A model generated the notes under the pieces. That model was not told the DNA's origin. It did not search any database and saw only the letters and a program-made list of their open reading frames with translations. Below, piece by piece: positions 1 through 8,712 of a stretch of DNA of 47,517 nt. How positions within the stretch are numbered: position 1 is the first letter of the stretch; each line of letters starts with the position of its first letter. Source of the DNA: JBDREF01 sp043820045 (lineage in GTDB: Bacteria > Planctomycetota > Phycisphaerae > Sedimentisphaerales > Anaerobacaceae). The stretch is from the NCBI GenBank assembly GCA_043820045.1, contig JBDREF010000043.1, positions 1-47,517 on the forward strand, in the 5' to 3' direction. The position numbers were made by a program, and so were the translations under genes.

Positions 1-1
1 C

Positions 2-892
2 ACTATCAGCAGACCAGACGAAAATGGCAGCTACAGAATCGACTGGAACAGCGAGTTTAGCGCCGTAGCGGGAGACGTTCTGTTCGACCGCACGCCGATA
101 CCCGGCGAAAAAGACGGCAAAAGCTGGGGCGGCTACGCCGGGCTTTCCGTTCGGCTCGCGAAGAGTATCTCCGACTGGCAAGCCATCGACAGCGAAGGCC
201 AAAAGGACTTGAACATTCACGGCCAAAAGGCTCGCTGGCTGGACTTCAGCGGCGTCACCACTCGAAGCAAAGCGGCCGGTATCGCCATCTTCGATCATCC
301 CGACAACCTCCGGCATCCCTCGCCGTGCTTTGTTATCATGGACCCAAAGGTGCCGTTCGGCTATTTCAGCCCTGCCCTGCTCTTCAACAAGCCCTACACT
401 CTGCCGGCGGGCAAAAGCCTGACGCTGCGATATCGAGTCCTGATTCATCCCGGCCGCCCGGATAGGAACCTGTTAGAGGGAGAATGGAAATCATTCACCC
501 AATCCGCAGATGTTCGCGTGCCGGCTCGAAGCGACGGAGAAGTCCGAACGAGACTGGACAAGCCCGCCCACGTTTTTCGGTTCAGGCGGGACATGCCTTT
601 TGCCGACGCCGTAGAGCAGATAAAGTACTGCATCGAGCCGCCGTTGCCGATAGCCGTACTCTGGAAGGATTTGTACGACAACGCCGATATCGACCGGACC
701 ACGCCGGCGAATATGGATGAAATATCCGGGATTTCCCCCGGTACGGCGTTGAAGCTGCTCCTGATGGCGGTCTCCGGCAGTGCCGACGAGCTCGGCTACG
801 TAGTCCACGACGGCGTAGTCATCATAGCCACAACCGAATCCCTCCCAAAGCTGCTCCAAACCCGCGTTTACGACATCTCCGACCTGTTTTGA
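2..892 (+). CDS. DUF6807 (PmoA-like) protein with secretin-type C-terminal domain, 5' end missing
   Basis: The reading frame is open from base 2, so the N-terminus lies outside the window. Residues such as YRIDW, DRTPIPGE, KSWGGYAGLSVR and FGYFSPALLFNKPY are typical of the DUF6807/PmoA-like family, secreted proteins common in Planctomycetota with no firmly known activity. After that domain, from about base 540, a second module follows: FADAVEQIKYCI, then ISPGTALKLLLMAVS and a GYVVHDGVVIIATTESL strand ending in YDISDLF. This resembles the short STN/secretin N-terminal fold that Planctomycetota often append to envelope proteins. A TTG at 209 could be read as a start, but homology continues upstream, so it is not used. 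Domain names come from recognition, not a search. Confidence 0.75.
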   Translation, partial: TISRPDENGSYRIDWNSEFSAVAGDVLFDRTPIPGEKDGKSWGGYAGLSVRLAKSISDWQAIDSEGQKDLNIHGQKARWLDFSGVTTRSKAAGIAIFDHPDNLRHPSPCFVIMDPKVPFGYFSPALLFNKPYTLPAGKSLTLRYRVLIHPGRPDRNLLEGEWKSFTQSADVRVPARSDGEVRTRLDKPAHVFRFRRDMPFADAVEQIKYCIEPPLPIAVLWKDLYDNADIDRTTPANMDEISGISPGTALKLLLMAVSGSADELGYVVHDGVVIIATTESLPKLLQTRVYDISDLF

Positions 893-1175
893 CCCCGCCG
901 AATGACCTCTTGGTTCAGGATTCAGAATTTCCAGCCCACGGCTGGCGTTTGGCTTTGATTGGCTTTGTTTTCCCGGCGTCCCGGACGCGGCATATCCTTG
1001 TAACTGCCTCTTAAATAAGAGCTTACCTCCATTAGGGCCAGCAAAAATTGGCTTTGTTTTTTCAAACAATGCTTTGCCAATGGGCCTCATGGTTTAGGAT
1101 TTAGAGCTTAGTGCTTCGGATTTCCGGCCAAAGGCCGGCGTTTGGCTTTGTTTTTTAAGATTAACCACAGCCTGC

Positions 1176-1219
1176 CCCATTCGACAGGCTCAGGGCGGGC
1201 TCTGAGCCTGCCGAATGGG
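1176..1219. repeat. Inverted repeat (18-base arms, one mismatch)
   Basis: The left arm 1176-1193 (CCCATTCGACAGGCTCAG) pairs with 1202-1219 (CTGAGCCTGCCGAATGGG) with a single mismatch around an 8-base centre. Half of it resembles the 'gacaggctcagg' element also seen at 1535-1560, so it looks like two opposed copies of a dispersed REP-like unit. No T-tract follows, so it is not a typical terminator. Confidence 0.7.
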
Positions 1220-1699
1220 AATGGACACGAATTTACACTGTTGCATTCGATGCTCAATCCTGATTCCCTGCCATCCTGATATCCTCCCCCTGTTTTCCCG
1301 ATACCCTGATTCCTGTATTCCATAATCTACTCCATTAGTTAGATATATATTATACAAGATGAAGGCTTACCTGTCAACTAAAATCAACCGCAGATACCTA
1401 AGGCACAAGTTTACGCAGATTTACGCAGTTTTTGGCCACAGAGAACACAGAGAAATAGTCAATATTAACCACGAATGCACACGAATTAACGAGGTGAAAT
1501 GGTCAATCACCCGCCCTCCTGTCTCCTGTATTCGGAGCCTGTCCTGAGCGAAGTCGAAGGATCTATTGCTTTTTCATACCCCTTTTTCGCATTTTTGCAC
1601 ACTTTTTTGCACTTTCTTACAGTTTTTTACGGTTTTTGGCATTTTTATCATCAACATTTAGCCCGTGAGATACGCTTTATAATATAGAAAGCCGGGATT

Positions 1700-1725
1700 A
1701 TCTCATGGGCTGAACCCCATGAGAT
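1700..1725. repeat. Hairpin inverted repeat within a degenerate repeat cluster
   Basis: ATCTCATGGG (1700-1709) and CCCATGAGAT (1716-1725) form a perfect 10-bp stem around a 6-base loop. Related words flank it: CCCGTGAGATACG near 1662 and TTATCTCACCGGGTGAACCCC near 1757. This gives three diverged copies of a 'TGAACCCC / GAGATACGG' unit in about 120 bases. The function is unknown. Confidence 0.6.
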
Positions 1726-1959
1726 ACGGCGGCTGTACAGCGGCAAAGGTCTGGGTTATCTCACCGGGTGAACCCCCTGACAATCGCTGTAAGAAGTAGA
1801 AGGGCCGGATATGCCCTGGAAAGCCGGAATTCAAGATTCTCGATTGACAGTCCCACTCCGATAGTGTACGTTTCTCTTCAATGAGCGGCGAGACGTCTTG
1901 ATTTGGGTTTCTAATCCACCAGAACAACATGAACATAGTTATGCAAGGAGGTACATTCG

Positions 1960-2325
1960 ATGCATAGCAAAACAGACGTTGTTAAGAAGATACTCAGTCG
2001 TATTAACAAACCTGTACGTTTTAAGTTTCCCGGGAGCGAAGGGGAGAAATGTGGAATCCTGGAGGACCGGGTAGTTGCGGTGAGTAGCGATGAAAAGACG
2101 CATATACCTTATTGGGATGTGGTAGATCTAATTAATTTCCCGGACGAGAGGGAAAAAAGGTGGATAAGGATTGGCTATTACCGCAAGCCAAAGGAACGAC
2201 TGGTGTGGGGAAGCCAAACTACAATCACTGAACCCGTTACCGTCTGGAAACGCATTCTTGTTGAAGCCGGGAGAAGGAAACCGTGGTTCAGAACTCTTCT
2301 TGAGGAAGTTGTCCGAGAGTTGTAG
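1960..2325 (+). CDS. Conserved-looking hypothetical protein, 121 aa
   Basis: A good Shine-Dalgarno (AAGGAGG, about 1944-1950) sits the right distance before the ATG. The protein is soluble, basic (many K/R) and lacks a signal peptide or membrane segment. The segment FKFPGSEGEKCGILEDRVVA looks like a small beta-rich fold, followed by a long, charged C-terminal half ending in LLEEVVREL. I do not recognise the family. Base composition is lower in GC than the housekeeping genes to the right, as in its two downstream neighbours, which may mark an acquired block. Confidence 0.6.
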   Translation: MHSKTDVVKKILSRINKPVRFKFPGSEGEKCGILEDRVVAVSSDEKTHIPYWDVVDLINFPDEREKRWIRIGYYRKPKERLVWGSQTTITEPVTVWKRILVEAGRRKPWFRTLLEEVVREL

Positions 2326-2531
2326 ACAATGAATAAGCTGATATGTGGCTTCATTGCGACGGCTCCACGAATATGCAGGACGCGCGAAGGGATAAGCAAG
2401 GCTGAAGCTGCAAATAGGCAAGAGTAGAATAGCTGAATAAGGTAACACGAATATATAAACACCCCTGTTTCACCGATGTGGAGCAGGCGTATGGTAGGTT
2501 TAGTTATTACGTGTAGGATGGAGACGTAGTC

Positions 2532-2888
2532 ATGACAGAGTTGAAACACGAGAATGAAGAACTTGTCCCTCAAGCTAATCAGCCACCAGCAGATCTCAGC
2601 GCATTTACATCTATTGTGGAAAAATGGATTGAAACTCAGGCTGAGACCGAAAGGCTCGGTCATCAGGTCCAGATGGAAGAACTCTCTGTAATTCGAGAAG
2701 CTAACAGGCGGAACTTCCATCTTCTCTTTGTCATCATCATCTGTGTCTTTACTATGTCCGCAGGTATTATCTTCTTTATGAAAAATATAGAAGCAGGCTT
2801 CCTGCTCTTGTCACATGTTGGTGCAGTTGTGGCAGGTCTTCTCGCAGGCATGGGCTTGCAGCGTAAGAGACAGAAGGACATTTCTTAG
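2532..2888 (+). CDS. Small two-TM membrane protein (DUF2335-like), 118 aa
   Basis: The N-terminal half is hydrophilic and probably helical (EKWIETQAETERLGHQVQMEELSVIREANRR). It is followed by two hydrophobic segments, HLLFVIIICVFTMSAGIIFF and GFLLLSHVGAVVAGLLAGMG, and a short basic tail RKRQKD. This architecture, a cytoplasmic coiled-coil arm and a terminal TM hairpin, resembles DUF2335-type proteins, but the match is by shape only. Its position between an unknown soluble gene and the HEPN-like gene is not informative about function. Confidence 0.55.
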   Translation: MTELKHENEELVPQANQPPADLSAFTSIVEKWIETQAETERLGHQVQMEELSVIREANRRNFHLLFVIIICVFTMSAGIIFFMKNIEAGFLLLSHVGAVVAGLLAGMGLQRKRQKDIS

Positions 2889-2940
2889 TAGCATAGAGTG
2901 GGGTACGCCCCGCCTTCAAGAATGTCACGCGATTTGGTCT

Positions 2941-2956
2941 GTGGGCTAAAGCCCAC
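2941..2956. repeat. Short palindromic hairpin in intergenic DNA
   Basis: GTGGGC (2941-2946) and GCCCAC (2951-2956) form a 6-bp stem with a TAAA loop, followed by TCTACA. A related word, AGAGTGGGGTACGCCCCG, occurs at about 2895-2912. It lies between the convergent genes ending at 2888 and 3001 and could help terminate either, but there is no U-tract. A dispersed repeat is the likelier explanation. Confidence 0.45.
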
Positions 2957-3000
2957 TCTACACGATTGTATGTCGCCCTATTTTCTGGGGGGCACGCTAC

Positions 3001-4335
3001 CTAATTTGCCTTGGTCTCATTCCACGGGACAGGTTCTACGGTACCCACATACTTGTTTAGAACCAAGCGGTTGCTGTACGTGCCTGAATAGGCGCATATC
3101 CTCAGCAATGCGAGTTCCAAGTACCACTGCCCCAAGCTCCAGGCAGGGAAGAAAGCCTTTCCGAACTGCCCGATTCTCTTGTGGTCGGGATGTACCAGCG
3201 AATTCCGGACCTCGGTAATAGCATGTGGACCATCAAGCCAACCGAATTGTCCAGCGAGTTTACGGAATTCCGGCAACGAGGCAGGAATATCTATAGGAAT
3301 ATCCAAAGAAGAAAGGAGCAGTCGGATTTTGTCCGACGCTCGAAGATTCTTGAATCCCTCTGTCTCGATCAATCTTCTTTCCCTTACTACATATTCGAAG
3401 GAAAGGCGTTCAATTGCCGCTTGAGTAAGAATAATACCGCCATCAATATTAATACCCAGACCAAGTGTAGAGGAATTACTGCTCAAATACCAGTATATGA
3501 CTTCGTGCAACGCTTTTCGCCAGTTGGCATCTTTCCAGTTGGCCATGAAACCCGGAAAGAACTTGACCAACTGGTCGCAATGGTGTGGATCAAACCATGA
3601 TGTTGGAGAAGCCCAACGACCCCCGGGAGAAGACCATGCCTCCCATACTCTGCTTTTGCTATTGTCAAAACCAACTGCGAGGCAAGGAACACACCACATT
3701 CCTCTGCTGAATGAGAAGAAATGTCGCAAAGCATTAAGCGTCTGTTCTGCTGTCTTTCCATCGAAAAAAGACCCGTCTTCCTTTTGAAGTGATCCAATAT
3801 GAGTTAAGCCGTAACCGCCTGACGCACGCAAAGTCTTGACGGTGTCTGCTGTAGTTGACAAAGACTTTATCTCAACATTCCATCCAGAGGCCTTAAGATC
3901 TACGTGACAAATAGCATTCCGACCGGTGGCACCTTCCTCGATTGATCGTCTCGTACCATGGAAGTCATTGTAATTGAAAATATGGAAGACAACACAAAGC
4001 ATTTCGGTTTCCGCAGTTCCGCGTGCTAAAGTCGGCTCGTGTTTCAGGGCCCATACGAATCTGCCGTCACCAGGCCAAAGCAACGGAACGCGTATCGGGA
4101 AACCAGGGATATCCCTGCCCTTGATGGCAAAGTTCCCGATGTTGTCAAATTCAACGATGCCCGAAGATTGAGGCAGGGCTCCCTCAATCTCGATCCCTGG
4201 GGAGGGCAAAAGACGAAGCCGAACTACCGCGTCAAGCTCATGACACGCTCCTCGAACAATGACCGATGCTTTCCTTCGTGCCAATACAGAGTTTTCATTC
4301 GGCTTGGGAAAATCGTAACAAGGTCGCAGAGTCAT
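3001..4335 (-). CDS. Hypothetical protein with a C-terminal HEPN-like RNxxxH motif, 444 aa
   Basis: The protein is soluble, with no signal peptide. The N-terminal ~200 residues look beta-rich. The middle carries a conserved-looking segment: GGYGLTHIGSLQKEDGSFF, then HFFSFSRGMWCVPCLAVGFD. The C-terminal third is helical and contains EVRNSLVHP with R377-N-S-L-V-H382, matching the R-x4-H signature of HEPN domains, many of which are metal-independent RNases in toxin or anti-phage proteins. The shape, a large N-terminal sensor-like region with a C-terminal HEPN, resembles single-gene abortive-infection proteins such as ApeA, but I cannot assign it to that family. The start ATG at 4335 has only a weak GGAAAA upstream. 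No partner gene is visible. Confidence 0.6.
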   Translation of the reverse strand: MTLRPCYDFPKPNENSVLARRKASVIVRGACHELDAVVRLRLLPSPGIEIEGALPQSSGIVEFDNIGNFAIKGRDIPGFPIRVPLLWPGDGRFVWALKHEPTLARGTAETEMLCVVFHIFNYNDFHGTRRSIEEGATGRNAICHVDLKASGWNVEIKSLSTTADTVKTLRASGGYGLTHIGSLQKEDGSFFDGKTAEQTLNALRHFFSFSRGMWCVPCLAVGFDNSKSRVWEAWSSPGGRWASPTSWFDPHHCDQLVKFFPGFMANWKDANWRKALHEVIYWYLSSNSSTLGLGINIDGGIILTQAAIERLSFEYVVRERRLIETEGFKNLRASDKIRLLLSSLDIPIDIPASLPEFRKLAGQFGWLDGPHAITEVRNSLVHPDHKRIGQFGKAFFPAWSLGQWYLELALLRICAYSGTYSNRLVLNKYVGTVEPVPWNETKAN

Positions 4336-4451
4336 AATGTGTTTTCCATATCATTGCGGAAATCCAATGAGACCCCACATACTTCCTGTTAAGGCTCTCT
4401 CGGCGACGGTTTCGCGGGGCTCTGCGTGGATCGCCGGACCGGGGGTCTTTG

Positions 4452-4724
4452 TTAGCCGAAGTTGTAGTGCTTTCTTACGGGTTCCTGGACGTTCCAGGTG
4501 CATTCGAGGTCTTCGGGGAAGACTACGAGGTCGCCGGGGCCGAAAGTGACCGAATCCTTGCCGTCGGTGACTGTTACTTTGCCTTCGATCAGCAGGCAGG
4601 TTTCCTTCTCGGTGTAGGCCCAGTCGAATTTGCTGGGCTCGCATTGCCATATCGGCCAGGCCTTGCAGGCGGCCGCTTCCGTATCGGAGGGCTTCTTTAC
4701 AATCACATCTTTTACCGTAGGCAT
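4452..4724 (-). CDS. Single-domain cupin (cupin_3 / DUF861-like), 90 aa
   Basis: A complete small cupin barrel. The order of motifs is WPIWQCEPSKFDWAYTEKETCLLIEGKVTVTD, then SVTFGPGDLVVFPEDLECTWNVQEPVRKHYNF. The GPGDLVVFP second cupin motif and the CxWxV ending are typical of the EutQ/ureidoglycine-hydrolase-like cupin_3 group. Stand-alone copies of this size are widespread and generally of unknown substrate. AAGGAG lies 10 bases before the ATG. It is a single gene, transcribed away from the comM-like gene. Confidence 0.8.
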   Translation of the reverse strand: MPTVKDVIVKKPSDTEAAACKAWPIWQCEPSKFDWAYTEKETCLLIEGKVTVTDGKDSVTFGPGDLVVFPEDLECTWNVQEPVRKHYNFG

Positions 4725-4757
4725 AAGTGCGTTACTCCTTTACTCCATAAAGACGAG

Positions 4758-4973
4758 CACAAGGGCATAAGTGCACAAGGCACAAGGGCATAAGACTTAT
4801 GCTCCTTCGTTTTTCTTGCTCTTAAGCTCTTTTGTTGACTATTGGCCATTGACCATTTACTATTGGGCCAAGGTCGCCGTCGCGGCCCCGCCGGAAAATG
4901 CGAATTTCAAAGTTCCCCGCCCTGGAGCGGAGTAAACAATAGTAAATAGTAAATCGAAAATAGTAAATAAGAA
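4758..4973. repeat. Short direct repeats and AT-rich leader before the comM-like gene
   Basis: 'GCACAAGGGCATAAG' occurs twice between about 4759 and 4795. Further on, 4830-4870 and 4930-4970 contain variants of 'ACTATTGGCCATTGACCATT' and 'AATAGTAAATAGTAAAT', the second abutting the ATG at 4974. No gene or clear promoter is seen. Low-complexity words of this type are common between genes in this kind of genome. Confidence 0.45.
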
Positions 4974-6503
4974 ATGTTAGCCAGACTGCACAGCGTGACG
5001 CTGGAGGGGATCGAGGGGATAATCTGCGAGGTCGAAGTAGATGTCGCTCGCGGCGGGTTCGAGAAGTCCATAATTGTGGGCCTGCCGGATGCGGCCGTAA
5101 AGGAGAGCATCGAGCGGGTCAAGAGCGCAATTGTCAACAGCGGCTACAGGCATCCGAAGACCGCCTCGCTGATAAACCTCGCGCCGGCCGACGTGAAGAA
5201 AGCGGGTCCCGCCTTCGATTTGCCGATCGCTTTGGGGATGCTCGTCGGCCAGGGGGCGCTGGCAAGCTCGATTCTCAACGACGTCATCATCGTCGGGGAA
5301 TTGGCCTTAGACGGCAGGGTCAGGCCGGTGAACGGCGTATTGAGCATGGCAATGAGCGCCGCGGCGGAGGGTTTTAGCCGGATGGTCGTGCCGCTGGACA
5401 ACGCCGAAGAGGCCTCGGTCGTTCAGGACCTCGAAGTCTATGGAGTCGGTTCGCTCACCCAGGCGGCCGGGTTCCTTTCAGGGCAGTTGCCGTTAGAGAC
5501 GACCAATGTTGACCTTGATGGGCTTTTTAATGTAGCGTCGAGCTATGACGTTGATTTTGCGGACGTCAAAGGCCAGGAAAGCGTAAAGCGGGCGCTTACC
5601 ATTGCCGCCGCCGGCACGCACAATGTAATGATGATTGGCCCGCCAGGCGCGGGAAAAACGATGTTGGCTCAAAGACTGGCGACCATTCTGCCGCCTTTGA
5701 GTCTGGAACAATCGCTTGAAACCACCCGCGTGTACTCTTCCGTCGGGCTGTTGGGCAAGAATCGGGCGTTGATGGCGACTCGCCCGGTGCGAACGCCGCA
5801 CCACTCGGCCAGCGGCCCGGCCCTGGTCGGCGGCGGACCGACACCCCGGCCCGGCGAGTTGTCCATGGCTCATTTCGGGATATTGTTTCTCGATGAGTTT
5901 GTCGAATTCCCGCGACACGTTCTCGAAATGATTCGTCAGCCGTTGGAAGACGGCTTCGTCATCGTCTCGCGGGCGAAGAAAACGGTCAAGTTTCCCGCCC
6001 AGTTCATGCTCGTCGCGGCGATGAATCCGTGCCCATGCGGCTATTTCGGCAGCGACGCCAGAAGATGCAAGTGCACGCCCGGCCAGATCGGGCGCTACCT
6101 CTCGAAGGTCTCAGGGCCTTTGGTGGACAGAATCGATATCCACATTGACGTGCCGGCAATCAGTTTCCGCAAGCTGCGTTCGAAATCGGGTCAGCTCGAT
6201 TCGGCTGCTATGAGAGCCGACGTTATCAGGGCCGCAGGCATACAGACAGCGCGTTTCGGTGCCGGAAAGGTCCACGCCAACGCCAGAATGAGCCATAAGC
6301 AGGTAGAGGAGTTCTGCAAGCTTGATACTGCCGGCGAGCTTATCCTAAAGCAGGCGATGATGGAATTCGGCCTCAGCGCCCGCGCTCACGACAAGATCTG
6401 CAAACTTGCCCGGACGATAGCCGATTTGGCCGGCGTCCGGGATGTCGCCGCCGAGCATATCGCGGAAGCCGTCAGCTACCGAAAATTGGACAGAAAACTG
6501 TAA
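4974..6503 (+). CDS. comM: ComM/YifB-family Mg-chelatase-like AAA+ ATPase
   Basis: 509 aa, the usual length for ComM (YifB), an AAA+ helicase that promotes branch migration during integration of DNA taken up by natural transformation. The N-terminal Lon-like/ChlI domain (residues ~20-180) is followed by the AAA+ core: Walker A GPPGAGKTM, the TPHHSAS segment, Walker B ILFLDEF, and a cysteine cluster CPCGYFGSDARRCKC typical of the family, before DRIDIHIDVP. The C-terminal lid domain ends at the stop. The ATG at 4974 has no strong Shine-Dalgarno, but MLARLHSVTLEGIEG is the usual family start. This suggests competence genes elsewhere in the genome. Confidence 0.93.
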   Translation: MLARLHSVTLEGIEGIICEVEVDVARGGFEKSIIVGLPDAAVKESIERVKSAIVNSGYRHPKTASLINLAPADVKKAGPAFDLPIALGMLVGQGALASSILNDVIIVGELALDGRVRPVNGVLSMAMSAAAEGFSRMVVPLDNAEEASVVQDLEVYGVGSLTQAAGFLSGQLPLETTNVDLDGLFNVASSYDVDFADVKGQESVKRALTIAAAGTHNVMMIGPPGAGKTMLAQRLATILPPLSLEQSLETTRVYSSVGLLGKNRALMATRPVRTPHHSASGPALVGGGPTPRPGELSMAHFGILFLDEFVEFPRHVLEMIRQPLEDGFVIVSRAKKTVKFPAQFMLVAAMNPCPCGYFGSDARRCKCTPGQIGRYLSKVSGPLVDRIDIHIDVPAISFRKLRSKSGQLDSAAMRADVIRAAGIQTARFGAGKVHANARMSHKQVEEFCKLDTAGELILKQAMMEFGLSARAHDKICKLARTIADLAGVRDVAAEHIAEAVSYRKLDRKL

Positions 6504-6672
6504 CCCCCGCTTCCGTGCCGGGCGCACCGGGCACTGAATCCATTTGCGGCCGGGATCGACTTGCACAATCAGTTCTTGACGGGCAACAGGAAAGACTGTA
6601 GATTCTGCCGACAAGGGTGATTTGAAAGGCAAGCAGAAACTTCTATTCATGATTGAAGAAAGGATCTTATAG

Positions 6673-7959
6673 ATGTTTACAGTGATAGTTGACGTTACGG
6701 CGAGAGAAATTCTGGATTCCCGCGGAAATCCGACTGTAGAAGTTGATATCATGCTCGAAGATGGCGGATTCGGCAGAGCCGCGGTTCCTTCCGGCGCGAG
6801 CACGGGAGCTTACGAGGCCGTCGAGCTGCGCGATGCAAAAGCGAAAAGGTACATGGGCAAAGGCGTCATGGGAGCGGTGAAAAATGTTAATGAAATTATC
6901 GCCCCGGAAGTTGTGGGAATGGACGCGTTTGCGCAGGAGGAACTCGACCAGGCCCTGGTCAAACTTGACGGTACCGAGAACAAGAGCAAGCTCGGAGCGA
7001 ACGCGATCCTGGGTGTTTCGCTGGCCGCCGCTAAAGCAGCCGCGGATTCGGCCGGGTTACCGCTCTACAGGTACCTTGGAGGATGCAATGCGAATATCCT
7101 TCCGGTTCCGATGATGAACATCCTGAACGGCGGGAAGCACGCCGATAATAACGTCGATTTCCAGGAATTTATGATCATGCCAATCGGGGCGAAGACCTTC
7201 CCGGATGCTCTTAGAATGGGCGCGGAGACTTTCCACACCCTCAAGAAAGTGCTGGCGCAAAAGGGGTACGCTACAAGCGTCGGCGATGAGGGCGGTTTTG
7301 CTCCCATGCTCAAGAGCAACGAAGAAGCCCTTGAGGTCGTCATGGAGGCCATTAAGAAGGCGGGATACAAGCCGGGCAAGGATATCTCCATCGCCCTGGA
7401 TCCCGCGGCTACCGAGATGTTCAGCGGTAAGACAAAAGACTACAGCTTTTTCAAGTCCGCTCCCAAGAAGCGTGTTACATCGGACGCTATGGTCAAGCAC
7501 TGGGCCAAATGGGCCGAGAACTATCCGATTGTCTCGATCGAAGACGGGCTTGCTGAGGACGACTGGGACGGCTGGAAAAAACTGCGAAAGCAAATCGGCG
7601 ACAAAATTCAATTGGTGGGCGACGACCTGTTCGTTACAAACACTAAAAGGCTGGCAAAGGGGATAGAACTGGACTGTGCGAACTCGATCCTGATTAAGCT
7701 AAATCAGATAGGGACTCTCACGGAGACCTTCGAAGCGATCAATATGGCCAAGCGAGCCGGCTGGACCGCCGTAATTAGCCACAGAAGCGGCGAGACGGAA
7801 GACAGCACTATCGCGGACCTCGCCGTAGCGAGCGGCGTCGGTCAGATAAAGACCGGTTCGCTCTGCCGGACGGACCGAATCTGCAAGTACAACCAGTTAC
7901 TGAGGATAAATGAAGATCTCGCCGATGCTGCTCAATATGCAGGTTTCATGTTTGGCTGA
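6673..7959 (+). CDS. eno: Enolase
   Basis: 428 aa, full length. It converts 2-phosphoglycerate to phosphoenolpyruvate in glycolysis as a Mg-dependent cytosolic enzyme. It shows the opening AREILDSRGNPTVEVD, the mobile loop SGASTGAYEAVELRD, GDEGGFAP, the metal-ligand segments SIEDGLAEDDWDGW and QLVGDDLFVTN, the catalytic-lysine region ILIKLNQIGTLTET, and the signature SHRSGETEDSTIADLAV. AAAGGATC lies upstream of the ATG. It is preceded by 169 bases without a gene, consistent with its own promoter. No oddities are seen. Confidence 0.98.
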   Translation: MFTVIVDVTAREILDSRGNPTVEVDIMLEDGGFGRAAVPSGASTGAYEAVELRDAKAKRYMGKGVMGAVKNVNEIIAPEVVGMDAFAQEELDQALVKLDGTENKSKLGANAILGVSLAAAKAAADSAGLPLYRYLGGCNANILPVPMMNILNGGKHADNNVDFQEFMIMPIGAKTFPDALRMGAETFHTLKKVLAQKGYATSVGDEGGFAPMLKSNEEALEVVMEAIKKAGYKPGKDISIALDPAATEMFSGKTKDYSFFKSAPKKRVTSDAMVKHWAKWAENYPIVSIEDGLAEDDWDGWKKLRKQIGDKIQLVGDDLFVTNTKRLAKGIELDCANSILIKLNQIGTLTETFEAINMAKRAGWTAVISHRSGETEDSTIADLAVASGVGQIKTGSLCRTDRICKYNQLLRINEDLADAAQYAGFMFG

Positions 7960-8147
7960 CAAATCCCCCGGACCTGTGCCTTTTAGACATACGAAATAAG
8001 ATATCTCCTTTGAACTTTGCGTTGGAATTTTGAGTTCTGCGAGCCCGCGACGGCTTGAGCGTCAATTCCGGTTCAATGCGCCACGTTCAGGTTGCGGATA
8101 CTGCTATCACGTGAGATTGTAATTTTTATCGGCCAAAAGGAGTATGT

Positions 8148-8516
8148 ATGTCGGAGAAATACGAAGAACCTAATAACGAAATCAGGGATCTTAAACAGGC
8201 ACTGGCGAGTTTCGAGCAGGAAAAGGAACGGGTAAGAGCCATTATAGGCGGGATCGGGGGCGTGCCGAGTTTTCACACAAAGCTTATTAATGCTGTGTTC
8301 GTTGCCATAATTTTGGTTGCAGGCGTCATTTCCATAATCGCCGGTGATAAATGGCGGCTGCTGCTGATTGAGCTGACGACGATAATGCTGTCAGTGAAAA
8401 TCATCTACATGATGCACGTTCAGATGCGTGTTAATCACTTCAAATTCTGGATACTCTCGGCAATTGAGTGGCGTATCAACGAAATGATGGTGCAGATAAA
8501 ACAACTCAAGCAATAG
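8148..8516 (+). CDS. Small coiled-coil plus two-TM membrane protein, 122 aa
   Basis: Starts after a strong AAAGGAG (about 8138-8144). The first ~35 residues are charged and helical (NEIRDLKQALASFEQEKERVRAII). Two hydrophobic segments follow, INAVFVAIILVAGVISII and LLLIELTTIMLSVKIIYMM, then a helical tail containing FWILSAIEWRINEMMVQIKQL. I do not recognise a named family. The layout suggests a membrane-anchored helical scaffold or regulator. It is followed 196 bases later by the STAS gene, so a shared transcript is possible but not shown. Confidence 0.65.
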   Translation: MSEKYEEPNNEIRDLKQALASFEQEKERVRAIIGGIGGVPSFHTKLINAVFVAIILVAGVISIIAGDKWRLLLIELTTIMLSVKIIYMMHVQMRVNHFKFWILSAIEWRINEMMVQIKQLKQ

Positions 8517-8712
8517 TTTGTGCAGAAACTGAGGCTTTTATGGGCCGATGTTGCCCCGGTGTCGGAGTTGGTCCCGTTTTCCGCAGGAGCAGTGTTCAAC
8601 AACAATTTAAGCTGCAAATTGGTGTCCGGGTTGGTTTTCTTATTCAACTTGGCTGAGACTTATGCCGATAAAATACCAAAGATGCATGAGTTCTTGAATA
8701 AAGGAGATTGAG

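Larger units (their letters stand above)
893..1959. repeat. Gene-free region rich in short dispersed repeats
   Basis: About 1.07 kb with no convincing gene. It holds repeated GGCTTTGTTTT words (near 960, 1050 and 1145); a GAGCCTGTCCTGAGCGAAG-type element at 1535-1560, and a related inverted pair at 1176-1219; stretches resembling 'ACGCAGATTTACGCAG', 'CACAGAGAACACAGAGAA' and 'ACGAATGCACACGAATTAA' (about 1410-1490); and a T-rich tract at 1570-1650. Repeats of this look are often scattered between genes in environmental planctomycete assemblies (general knowledge, not checked here). ORFs on either strand here mainly translate these repeats. Confidence 0.6.

Noticed and set aside
491..1090. 199-aa minus-strand frame with KTKPIF-like words
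   Set aside because: It overlaps the DUF6807 gene on the other strand, and its C-terminal part translates the dispersed GGCTTTGTTTT repeats; there is no domain content.
8520..8711. 63-aa frame from GTG between the small membrane protein and the STAS gene
   Set aside because: It has no Shine-Dalgarno and no recognisable protein features; it is probably non-coding.
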